DNA of 64,000 bases, taken from contig JAODUP010000915.1 of the NCBI GenBank assembly GCA_025642065.1, positions 1 through 64,000 of the forward strand, written 5' to 3'. Source of the DNA: Paralvinella palmiformis (lineage: Eukaryota; Annelida; Polychaeta; Terebellida; Alvinellidae). Below are positions 33,725-44,627 of this stretch, piece after piece. Made by a program: the position numbers and the translations under genes. Under the pieces are notes generated by a model. That model worked only from the letters and a program-made list of their open reading frames with translations. It was not told where the DNA came from and ran no database searches. Every line of letters starts with the position of its first letter. Within the stretch, counting starts at the first letter, position 1.

Positions 33725-34232
33725 TTCTTTATTATATGATGATGATATAATAATAATCTCAGAATTCGACCATGGCCTTCAGGCGTCGTCCAGGAAAAGG
33801 TTAGATAAATAGTGTAATCAATGTGGTGTAACAATAAACAAAAAGAAAACTAAATATATATGTTTCTTAAGAATAAAACGAATGAATATCAAGATTTCAA
33901 AATATAGTATAAAGGACAAACCATAGATAAAGTAAAATCAACAAAATATCTTGGTATTGAAATCAGTCAAATGGAAATTTAAAACTATGAGGGATGTTTT
34001 AAATTTACGTCAATTCTATAGTTCTTCATCCGTTCTTCGTCACCATTTTAAATCTCTTCTATATGTATTCTCCACTATTTGCACCATTCCATTTATAATA
34101 GATCAACATAGCTTTAAATGCTATCACTGGTTTATTTTATTCGCGGTTATAATATATTCTAAGATCGTGTACCATAACGTTATATTTTGCTCTGTTACGT
34201 ATATACAAATAATAGCAAGGTTCCACTAGCAA

Positions 34233-34265
<33 letters not shown>

Positions 34266-34750
34266 AGATGCATAACAGGATGATGGGTATAAGAGAGGAT
34301 TGAAGGTTTTAGTTTTAAACTAATGAAGACACTAAAACCATTCCTTTTTCCTAAGATTGATTTACATTTAATATTTATTTGACCCACCTAATAAGCCATT
34401 CATGCAGTATGGATGTGAAGTATTGTCTATAAATTAACAGGGCGCTTATATAGCAAAATATATGAAATGAAACGTCGAGGTGGAAAGGTTACATTTAAAA
34501 TTTCGTAAATCAATTTGGAGATGCAACCAAAGGCGAGTAATCTCGCTGTGTATATTCTGAATTGAGCTTATACACATTTGTCATTTCCAAAAATGTGCAC
34601 AACCTATAAAGTCTCTAATATATTGTAAGTCGTGAGAGTTTTTGAACAGAACATATCACCCGAGTTAAAATTATATGATAACTGTTTACAGTTAAAATTC
34701 AGTTAACGGTTGAATCATTTTATAGATTGTAGAAATATCGATACTAGGTA
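33725..34750 (+). mobile_element. Decayed LINE with YDDD in place of YADD
   Basis: The frame at about 33735 reads LYDDDIIIISEFDHGLQASS, the RT catalytic region with YADD changed to YDDD. Then come TINKKKTKYICFLRIKR and further broken C-terminal words. A (GAT)n microsatellite lies at 34232-34264. Same family as the LINE at 26.4 kb. Confidence 0.7.
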
Positions 34751-35230
34751 ACAGGAAAAGTAAATAGTAAGCATTTATTTAGTTTGATTCGTATAAATGG
34801 TTCATATCATAATATATTCAATTATTAAATGTCTTATTTTAGTTCATACTCAATCATATTTAGTTATATTATGGCTTCCATTCATAGTACATCTATGTTG
34901 TAAATGTCGAGCCTCGCATCTATTACTAGAAGGACATTAAGTTTCCACCACCAAGAGAGTAATAGAAACATTTAGTATTGTTCTTATTCGCAGTCCATTG
35001 GATGTATACATAGGAAAACTAATTGTGCTAATTATTCTAATGATTCTCGATTTCGGCTTTAAAATCACTTATAGATGTAGTCTGTGGTTATATAGGTATC
35101 ACTAATCCGGATTATCAAGGTCAATCATTATAAGGTATTAGTAATTTAGTTTGAGCTTTGTATGACCTCATACTGTAGAACTGAGTATTTGAACTAATTG
35201 TCTTGTATGTATGCGAATGTGTTACTTAGT
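34751..35230. other. AT-rich non-coding DNA
   Basis: Nothing recognised. If the gypsy element that follows had a 5' LTR, it should lie here, but no matching partner is present. Confidence 0.3.
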
Positions 35231-35284
35231 TAAGGCTTAATAACATTGACCAACACATTGTCTACCGAGTAAAAGGATTAACTT

Positions 35285-37560
35285 GTGATACTCTTCGAAT
35301 CTCTCGATGTCAAGCCCAAGATTGATGGTTTATATCGGTGGATGACAGAGTATGTCAAATCTAGTCAGGATGGAGATAATGAAGCTAATAATCAGCCACA
35401 TCATAAGTGGATGACAAATCTGTTTCATCTGTTTACGCTCCAAAACTCCAAATATTCGCTGGATCAAAAAACAAGAAAAAAACTCCCCCTATGAAGCATG
35501 GAAGTACGAGGTTCAGAATTTGATGAAAGAAGGTGTATGCTCTGCATATGTGGTTACTACTTGTGCAAAGAAGTCCTTACTTAGAGAAGCAGCTCAGATC
35601 GGTAGTCTAATGTCTAACTCTCGCAGTTCTACAGTGCTATGCAGTTACCAGGTGAAACCAATTCAGCATGGAGATGTCGTCTAAAAGACCTTCTGGGTCG
35701 AGCCCATACTAGTGGTCTCTCCATGCCTGACTCTCAACCACTGAACAAAATGATGCGGGATCAATTCTGGGGTGGTCTCCATGATCACCCGAAGGAACCC
35801 ATGAGATATCAAATGTCGAAAATAACTGATTTTGATGAGTTTTGTATAGAAGCCCGCAAGTTGGCGAAAGATGAACTGACCGTAAAATGAAGAAGCCAGC
35901 ACAACTGAAGATGATCAATGCTGATAAAAGATCACTGGACTTCGATGAGTTAAAGGGAATGGTATGTCAAATCAACACCATATTAAATTAATTGGAATCA
36001 GAAATAAAGACCAGTAAATCTTCTCGTTCAGAGACGGCGCCGTTTAACACTCGAAGGGGCAGCTGGAATTATAGAGGTCACGGTCGTGGTAAATATCGCA
36101 GAGGATACCGAGACTACCGTAATCAACGAGAGCGACAAAGAATGATATCGCTGCAGTCAACAGTCGTACAGTGTGAAGTCAAATCAGCATCCAGATATCG
36201 GATGTTACCGTTGCCACAAAAATTGGACATGTTGCAATAGATTGCATAATTGATCTGTCCGATCAGATAAACTAGGTCGAGTCTGTCTAACGGCCGGAGA
36301 GACGGACTCGGATACGTCGGCCACACAGTTTGCACTAATGGTGTTGAAGCTAGTGATGATAAAGTCCTAAACATGAATAAATTTGCTAGCCCTCTTAATG
36401 ACCTGTTAGGAAAGTGCCCAAAGAAGCGCCGAAACGCTGCTCCACGTAAGCCCACAATTCCAGATGCGTGGCGATGGACTGATTCAGACCAGGAAACTTT
36501 TGATAAGCTGAAAGAAAACTTGACAACATCACCGATCCTGAAGTACCCAGATTTCAAGCAACCATTCATCTTGCATGGATATGGGGCAGTCTTGTACCAA
36601 CGAGTAGACGGCAGAGAGTATGTAATTGCATATGCTTCTCGTAACTTGAACAAAGCAGAGAAAAACTACCCAGCTCACAAGCTGGAATTTCTTGCTCTGA
36701 AATAGGCCATTACCAAGGAATTCCATGATTACTTGTATGGGAGTGAGTTTACTATTTATACACACAATAAGCCACTCACATATGAGCTGACAAAGGCGAA
36801 ACTTGATGCCACTGGCCAGCGATTGGTTACAGCTTTGGCATGTTCCACTTTAAAATCCTATACCTCAGTGGAAAATCCAATGCAGATGCAGATGTCTTTT
36901 CGCGATTACCTCATAGATCTGAGGAGTATAGTTCAGTTCCCGAGAGAGTCCTTAAGGCAGTATGTCAGCGTCATGATGCTACTACCATGAATAACGCACA
37001 TGTAGAATGTATTAGCATGTCAAAGCAGGTTGTGGAAGACATGGATATTTTCAAGAAACGAATATTCAAAATCGGCGACAACAACAAATGGAGGATTCTA
37101 TCACTAACTTATTCTTGAGAACTGTCACCAACAAGTCCAAGCCGGATATTTCCAAGTTTGAGGGTAACGAAACCAAGGGTTTCTTGGAGAAGTTCAAAGG
37201 ACCTGTTGTACGCAGAGGCGTTTTGTATCGTCACATTCGGGAAAATGGTGAGGATACATTTTCAGTTGGTATTACCTGTCCAGTGCCGTGTGGTAGCCTT
37301 GAGAGGACCACACAGCTATGTTGGCCACATGGGACGTGACTGAGGAATGCACATTCTCAGAGACCGTTTTTATTGGTCACGCGTGAACTTGAACTTGAAA
37401 CAGTGGATTAAGTCATGCGATCGATGCATGAAAAGGAAGACACCTGTCAATAGAGCTAGCTTGGTGAGCATATAAACATCTCAACCACTGCACTTAATCT
37501 ATATGGACTATTGGACTTTGGATATGTCGAATGGAGGATACCGATATACACCAAATACAA
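35285..37560 (+). mobile_element. Second decayed Ty3/gypsy element (gag, RNase H, integrase parts)
   Basis: Gag-like pieces: DVKPKIDG, SSQDGDNEANNQPHHKWM (about 35360), YEAWKYEVQNLMKEGVCSAY (about 35500), DQFWGGLHDHPKEPMRYQMS (35757) and FDEFCIEARKLAKDEL. A frameshifted zinc knuckle, CYRCHK then IGHVAIDC, is at about 36202-36246. Protease and most of RT are deleted. The connection and RNase H region follows: WTDSDQETFDKLKENLTTSP (36475), GAVLYQRVDGREYVIAYASR and LYGSEFTIYTHNKPLTYELT. The integrase zinc-binding region includes LRDRFYWSRVN and WIKSCDRCMKRKTPVNRASL (about 37410). Coding similarity fades at about 37560. The bait residues DAS...G before GAVLYQ are deleted. Confidence 0.85.
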
Positions 37561-38790
37561 GTCCTAAATTTACAATGGGTGAAATAGGCTAACCTCCTTA
37601 ATAATGGTTTATAAGGTATGAAATCATAACACAAGTTACCGGGTCAGGAGTCAGTTATCTATTAACTATATGGCCAAACCATATTCCAGAGAATAAAAAT
37701 AGTATTTACAGACTATATAGTTGCAAACTTCCATGCATACTTCTATCCTACATACCTGAGACCCTCTTGTGCACTCCAACAGATTCTGTAAGTAAATAAA
37801 AAATTGCTAAAATTTTTAATTTACAAGAACAACAGCTTAATTGTATACTATTCCTGTGTTACAGTACTGAAAAGGATGTTTATGTGATTGTAAAATGTAC
37901 TTTCAGAAAGATCCAATTTGACATTAAACACATATTAATGGATCCTAGTATATATTAGAATATTTCTCAGAATAATTTGTATATCATAATTCACTAGCTA
38001 CCTTTCTTCCTTTCCTCCCTCGCCTTCCTCCCACCACCTCTGTCTGAGGACCATGTAACCACTTTTTACATCATCCATGTCTTTTTCCTTTATTTGGGAG
38101 ATTTTTGAGGCATCTGCAAATACAAGAGCTTTGCAAAAACACCACCAACCTCAAGTTATGTGCAGGCATTATCTGGTAATATAAAATAAAAGTAATATCC
38201 TATGTCATAATAATAACGCTTCTGTAGAATTGATAAGATTTCCTTTGATTCAAACGCAGTTTAATTCTATGTAGTGTTTTTTGGTGGTGCACTCTCAATC
38301 ACATGTTACATTGGATTGTTCGTACTCAAAATACATATAAATTGTAAGCTAATAGGGGGCCACATGGTAACCGATTTGTGCATTATATGTATCGGGACTC
38401 TAGAACCATGTACAGTCAGTTTAAGATAGTATCATGCTTCGAACGGGGAACCTTGTGGTTTAGGTGTGAACAATCATTGTTGAACCTACGTTGAATGCCA
38501 ACGATATATATTTTGTGGGAAAGGTTACTTTGAAACTTGGCCTTCAATTGAAATTACAATAAATGCAAATAAGATTAGGTTAATATATGTTCCGTACCTA
38601 TATTCAAGAAAGAGTGAATTATCATGATGCATATAACACTGTTGATCTATCGAAATACCCACCTATAAATCTTGATAGTCGAAAGGTTTAACGAGAAAAG
38701 CTCAACTGTCATAATTCTTTTCGGCCGACAAAGGGTGAAGGTTGTTTGTTGTGGTGTTTCATTCTAATATATTCCGCATACGTGAGGCGC
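37561..38790. other. AT-rich spacer inside the gypsy relic
   Basis: About 1.2 kb without recognisable genes, separating the integrase fragment from the C-terminal tail. It probably represents inserted DNA. Confidence 0.35.
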
Positions 38791-38794
38791 ACCT

Positions 38795-38902
38795 CCCATT
38801 AGCCAACGTCGGTCCGACGCTGATCTAATGCTGGCAAACAGTCTACAATCTTGCTGGCCTAACGCGACGTTGGTACTACGCTGTTGTGCTATCTGGGATG
38901 GC
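38795..38902. mobile_element. Small hairpin-type element related to 1056-1225
   Basis: GC-rich words such as AACGTCGGTCCGACG and ACGCGACGTTGG, ending in GTGCTATCTGGG. It shares the end motif with the palindrome-rich block at 1056-1225. Confidence 0.4.
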
Positions 38903-38959
38903 TTTCCTAAATGAAGCCATAGTGACCAAGATACCAATCTCCAGAGTTAAGCTATAAAG

Positions 38960-39420
38960 AGCTTTTTCGGTTATCTGGAATGGAAAAGTCCAGAACAACA
39001 CCGTAATAGTGTATCACATTTTTCTGTAAGTGACGATTCTGATGATAGTACCAGCTCAGATGTAGACAGTCCTATCCATGTAGTGCAAGGTAATAGTACA
39101 GATAGCCAATCTGAACATTATGAGTTTGTGAGTATAACTGCACAGACGAGGATGACGTGTCTGACCCAGACACTGAAAATGTAACTGATGCGCCAACTTT
39201 GTGACGATATCTCCTGTGCCAGCACTGCCAGTGCCATTCAGGCATCCAGTTACAACATCTCGTCGCAGTATCGGAATTTTTAAAACCCACCTGAATGGAT
39301 TGGCTCTGGACAGTATTCCATGTCACAAGTTCCTGTCAATAACACGAAAGCTGATGGTGTTGTTAAATTCATCAGTGCTATTGGTCCATTGATGAGTCAA
39401 GCCAATACTGACAAACCGTA
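38960..39420 (+). mobile_element. Ty3/gypsy polyprotein C-terminal tail
   Basis: An acidic Ser/Asp-rich segment (SVSDDSDDSTSSDVDSP at about 39035) is followed by PVTTSRRS and, after a frameshift, NPPEWIGSGQYSMSQ, the usual end of gypsy pol polyproteins (RRS.R.R.PPEW). It may belong to the element at 35.3-37.6 kb. Confidence 0.6.
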
Positions 39421-39789
39421 TTAACACACTAGGTGACATGAATAATTTATATAATTAGGTACGAATGTATTTCCTAACTTAGTTTAGATTTTTCTAATTG
39501 TTGCATTCTTTTCACCCAAACGTCTGGGCGACATTTAAGAAAATGGGGAAGGATTTAACATTTTGTATACAATACTGCTGATGCTTGAAACAACACAGAC
39601 AAACAGTTATTGTGTGTTGTGCACACGTCACTTTAGTTACACTTAACAACGCTATGCTAAATTGGGAATTTAAAATCAGTTTGAGCCAATTAAGACTCCA
39701 TTACGGAAACAGCTAGCCTGATTTAGTATAACATTTACTAGATTAACATTTTATACTAGGATTTTTTAATACGTCTATTAATACTCATC

Positions 39790-40450
39790 TCATGCAGTTT
39801 TATAAAAACATAACATGTTCATCCTTTGGTAGACATTGGTACATTAAAGTCTCAACTAACAATCCCAGATATAATAGTAAGGGTAATGATAAACTTAGGA
39901 TTTATCAATTATTTAAAACTAATATGGGCTATGAACCTTACTTGAATATAAATAATATTGACAGAGGGAAGTTTACAACACAGTTCAGAATTAGTGCATC
40001 GAAACTTTAAATAGAAACCTATAAATACAACTCAAATAATGGATACGTTGATCCAGATAGTATATTGTGTAATGCATTTTCTATGTATGAGGAATAGAAT
40101 GAATATTTTGCAACATATGACAATTACTTAAAATTCATTTGAATTCTAACAACAAACGTGAATATAAATTTGTTAATTTTTTGATATAAAAGATTACTGT
40201 ACAAGCTTCTAATGTGTTCAAATATATTTTATGGAGCGATCAAATCCATGTTCTCTAACATAAGATAAACAGTCCAAAGTCCTGATGGTATAAGTATATC
40301 ATCTTACTTTATTTTATCACTTGATGTTAGTCAAGGGAATGATTTAATGCCTACATCGCTTAGCATATTTACAAATGACTTACCTGCTACATTTGATGAA
40401 ATGTGTAACCCTGTTAAATTTGGAAGTATGAACACTAAATTTGAACTAAA
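39790..40450 (+). mobile_element. LINE fragments in rearranged order
   Basis: 39792-40007 encodes a C-terminal segment (LRIYQLFKTNMGYEPYLNIN) of the 26.4 kb family. It is followed, not preceded, by an RT segment: QSPDGISISSYF, VSQGNDLMPTSLSIFTNDLP and ATFDEMCNPVKFGSMN at 40270-40430. The order implies two tandem copies with deletions. Confidence 0.7.
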
Positions 40451-40492
40451 AATCATTTGTGCCGTGACTATAGCAAAGTAAGGTATATATAT

Positions 40493-40592
40493 AGAAATAC
40501 AGTTTAGAAACTCACTTTAGGCTGGCATGGGAATGAAACCACATAGATGTTTGGGCATGATATAACATGGTAAATAATCACCCTTTTTATAA
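40493..40592. repeat. Direct repeat, first copy (partner 41117-41215)
   Basis: The block from AAATACAGTTTAGAAACTCA to GATATAACATGGTAAATAAT is repeated with few differences about 620 nt downstream. Confidence 0.8.
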
Positions 40593-40599
40593 TCGTGAA

Positions 40600-40730
40600 A
40601 GTAATCGCTGATTACGATTACATTTACGCTGTAATTGATTACGATTACATTGCATCTAGAAATGGGGATTACGATTATTTGAGATCGTGTAATTAATTAC
40701 AATTACCTATTACGATTACCCCATGCCTAG
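40600..40730. mobile_element. hAT-type element remnant rich in TAATCG words
   Basis: The right end, read on the complement, is CTAGGCATGGGGTAATCGTA, followed by many GTAATTG/TAATCG words as in known hAT termini. No left end is seen. It interrupts the spacing of the direct repeat pair. Confidence 0.55.
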
Positions 40731-41116
40731 AGCAGTCCCCACTGCCATTAAATATATAGATATTTAATTACCCGTGATTTAATGAAACATTAATCAGGAT
40801 TAGATTTAAATTCAGAGAAAAAACGATCCTGAAACATGTCATAGATTTCCAGCAACCGGTACATGTTCGTGTTCTCCTTGGTGTAATCTGAGGGTGTGTC
40901 GATCAGATATATAGTGACATATCACCAGGTAATATAAGGTAGTTCATTGATATCACATATCCATTATTTAGCTGGTATTGAGTAGGGCTCGGTTAAATTG
41001 CCATTGTTAGACAATAATATAATACACAATGTGGAAAATATTAACTAAATAAGTTTACAAAACGTGGAGTCCAAGATCTGAAAAATGAGGCGGGGGATAA
41101 TCTCAATATATACAAG

Positions 41117-41215
41117 AAATACAGTTTAGAAACTCACTTCAAGTTGTGATGGGAATAAAGCCACATAGATGTTTTGGCATGATATAACATGGTAAATAAT
41201 CAAACACCTTTTATA
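41117..41215. repeat. Direct repeat, second copy (partner 40493-40592)
   Basis: Same block as at 40493, starting AAATACAGTTTAGAAACTCA. Confidence 0.8.
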
Positions 41216-41359
41216 ATGCAGCACTTTTAGGAAAACGTGCTACTTACAAATTGTCAACATGGTATAATAAAGGGAAGGGCATGTGCAACACAGCTGTTAA
41301 AAGTTCTGATCCACTGGACAGAGACATTGGACCAGGGGGAATCAATTGACTGCATAAAT

Positions 41360-42320
41360 ATCGTGATTTCTCAAAGACCTTTGATTTAGATTTCTCATAG
41401 ACCTTTGATTCAGTACCCCACACTTGGTGCATGGATTATAGATTTGCTGACTGGTAGAAAGCAGCCGGTGTCAGTAAATGGAGCACTCTCGGGTCTTGGA
41501 GAAGTACTCAGGGGCATCCCTCAGGGCAGCGTCCTTGGGCCACTGCTTTACATCCTGTTTGTAAACGACATCCCATGGGGTGTACATGGATAGATTTAAA
41601 TGTTCACTGATGATTCAAATTTCTACAGAGAGATGTGCTCAGGTATCGATCAATATCACCTACACGCGGACTTAGATGCTCTAGAGCGATAATCAAATGA
41701 GTGGCTGCTAAGATTCAATGCCGACAAACGTAAAGTCCTACATATAGAATCAATAAACCAGCGTCAAAAGAAGGCCAAGGCCGAAGAATCAATCTCCAAG
41801 GAACCGAACTGGAAAAGAGGCTATGGGTACATTGACCCACTGCTGAATGTCAGTCCTCGCTGCGAGAAACAGGTCACAAAGGGAAACAAAATCCTTGGAT
41901 TGATTAGAAGATCTTAGAGTTACCTAGATGAACCATCATCGGCGCAGCTCTACACGTCGCTGGTAAGACAATACCAGGAGTATGTCAACGTTCAGTGTAT
42001 CGGCCCCAGTCTAGAAAAAAAAAACCGACTATCTTATTGCTGGAAAACACGCAGAGAAGAGCAATCTGTATGGTGCTTAGCTTAAAGGAACTGAATTATG
42101 AGGTCCGACTAGCTAGACTTAATTTGCCAAGCCAATATTACAGAAGAGCTCGTGGTGATATGATTGAAGCATACAAACAGGTCAAAGGTACATTTTCAGT
42201 TGATACCCCTTACATCGAGCTGGAAGACACAGGTAGCAGAGGAAATGAGTTCGAGTTAAAGGAGAAGGCAGCTAAGGCTGTACGTCTCGGTACTCAAAAT
42301 GTTTAGTTTTACGGGTTCAT
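41360..42320 (+). mobile_element. LINE RT core and C-terminus (jockey/CR1 type), broken
   Basis: DFSKTFD appears twice in short succession (about 41365 and 41398), then IIDLLTGRKQPVSVNG and LRGIPQGSVLGPLLYILFVN (41510). FTDDSNFY stands in place of the catalytic FADDTK, followed by WLLRFNADKRKVLHI, and after frame changes LENTQRRAICMVLSLKELNY and YYRRARGDMIEAYKQVKG. Domain order is normal. Stops at several points and the altered active site make it inactive. Confidence 0.87.
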
Positions 42321-42769
42321 TATTTGAACGGTCCAAACTACAAACAGGCTGTTTGTTATGCCTAGATAAGTACAAGAGGATAAGTGTAAGTATATTTATT
42401 GAATTAAATTAAGATAGAAACAGTAAGAACAGTGAAGAAGTATTAACTACAGGTGCGTAACTATTCGGCAATTCCGAACTGGCAGATAAATCTACTTAAG
42501 ATAATCTTAAGTTAAAGATTCAGATTGAGAAGAGCGGGAAAATGTTTATTTAGATTCTAAGGGCTCGTTACAGCCCTGAATTAAATTCCCCTTTAATGTC
42601 TACACAAGACTATGTACAATGAACACACAATGCCATTATTTAACATGAGTAAAATATTTTAAGAATTACGATTTATACAAATTTCAACTATTGATATTCA
42701 TGTTTATAATTACTACTAAAATAATTTGACATCCCCCCTCTGTTCATTATTTACCAGGAACTCTTATAT
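42321..42769. other. Non-coding DNA
   Basis: Nothing recognised apart from AT-rich sequence between two LINE fragments. Confidence 0.3.
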
Positions 42770-43095
42770 CCATGGACAGTATACAACACGTCGGAATGAT
42801 CCCCGCGTCGTAGCCCAAAGTACACACTTAATGATAAAAGGCTTTATTTGTCATTGACATGAATTATGGAATGCGCTTCCATCAAACATACAAAAAGGAA
42901 ATCTGTTTCAACATTTAACCGACAATTAAAAAAGATGTATAGAAATATCTGTGCAAATTGAATAAAGTTTACTCCTCGAATGGTGGTCCGAAGGTGGCAT
43001 AATCTTTATGAACCTTCACACCCCAGGTCTTCGGGTTTTACTGTTGTATTATCATTATATGTAATGTGGCCTACAAATTGTTATTAAATATTATA
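42770..43095 (+). mobile_element. LINE 3' end fragment
   Basis: Frames read TRRNDPRVVAQSTHLMIKG and ELWNALPSNIQKGN, the common C-terminal LINE motif (LWNALPSHIR in intact copies). A 3' UTR with GGTGGTCCGAAGGTGGCATA follows. Truncated and frameshifted. Confidence 0.7.
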
Positions 43096-43811
43096 ATTCA
43101 ATCATCAACTTGTCATGGTCCTATATCAGCATAAGGTTGAGTCTAACCGAGTTGGGTTTGGGGCATGGGTAAAGGTAATAAGTGTTTAGCATGAGATAGA
43201 AATGTTATTATAATAGTGGTATACTTTCCTTTTTTTTATATAAAATAAAATATATTTAGCTGTGGTATATATATATATATATATATATATGGCGATTTCC
43301 AGGGGTCCCTCACTTGTATATGTAAAGACCGATATATGACCTATATATTCTTGTCGATCACACCATAGTCCCGCCTTTGGTTTAGTGGGCGGAGCTAAAA
43401 AGTGTACGGTTGTTAAAGATAAGACTCTATAGTAGAGTCCGCTACCGCCGGCTACCGGACACCTTCAGAATTTACTAAAACTCCGGCACTGTCTGCCTAG
43501 CTCAAACTTGAAGTATTTGTGCAATTCTATCAAGGTAACATACAAGCAACAAGAGTAATTACTTCTCACCTTTTATTTATTATGCAATATTTATCAATTC
43601 AACCATGGCTTAGTTGATAAGTTCATGCTGAATACTGTGACATACTCTGGCAGCAGACCCATTATATAAGCCACGGAAACCGAAAATGTGCCTATAACCA
43701 CTTAGTATAAATAATTATCCCTCTTTAGCCAGAGCAGAACTCCATAAACGGCAATTGTTTTAGTTGACCTAATTTCTAAGCCAATTAGGTGGCAACATTG
43801 ACCAAACCCCC

Positions 43812-43847
<36 letters not shown>

Positions 43848-43850
43848 TGT
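43096..43850. other. Spacer upstream of GST copy 4
   Basis: Contains (TA)n at 43267-43290 and (CA)n at 43819-43845. Homology to the other GST units begins only after the (CA)n. A donor-like AAG/GTAACA at 43535 and a weak TATA-like TATAAATAATT at 43707 are the only candidates for a 5' control region of copy 4. Confidence 0.4.
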
Positions 43851-44013
43851 GGCCTTAAATGTTTGAGCATTGTGGCTGCTGTTTGTTGACGAAATAGGTT
43901 CATTTAAATGATAGGCTTCCTCCATTAAATCGTAGCAAACGTCTAGGATAATTATCAATACAGTGATATATTCTGTATAATTTCTAGTAGGAACAGGTAA
44001 CTGACAAGAAGCC

Positions 44014-44566
44014 ATGACCAAGTATCAGCTTTTGTACTTCGATGGGAGAGGTCTAGCAGAACTCGCTCGTTGGTTGTTCGCGGCGGCCGGACAACAATAT
44101 GAAGATGTCAGAATGAAGAGGGATGATTGGCCAAAGTACAAACCAAGTATGTCATCAATTTTATTTCATTGTTTCTAACCTGATTATTATGATGCGACGT
44201 CATGCAGCGAGTTAGGCTACCGAACAGAACTGAGTCACGTTTACAAGATGTCTGTCGACGGTGGTGCTCTCGTAGCACACACACACATTTTTATCTCACA
44301 TCATATGTCTTCAGCCATAATCTGTGTTAGCGTTATTGTTTGCCTGTATGTTTTGGATGATCGTCAAGGCATGACTGCTTCACACCAATTTATTAACAAC
44401 TGTACATGGATGATGATGTTCTATTAAAGCGGTGAAGTTGTGATGTTGTGAAGATTGACATATTTTATGGCAAATAAAAATTCCAAAAAACTCTTAACGT
44501 CCAACGTCTGATCCAGTATATTGTCACACGACTATAGCCCTCTAAAAAGTACCGAGATCAGTTGAC

Positions 44567-44627
<61 letters not shown>

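Noticed and set aside
36123..36653. 176-codon minus-strand open frame
   Set aside because: It is antisense to the gypsy zinc-knuckle and RNase H fragments, whose motifs are clear on the plus strand.
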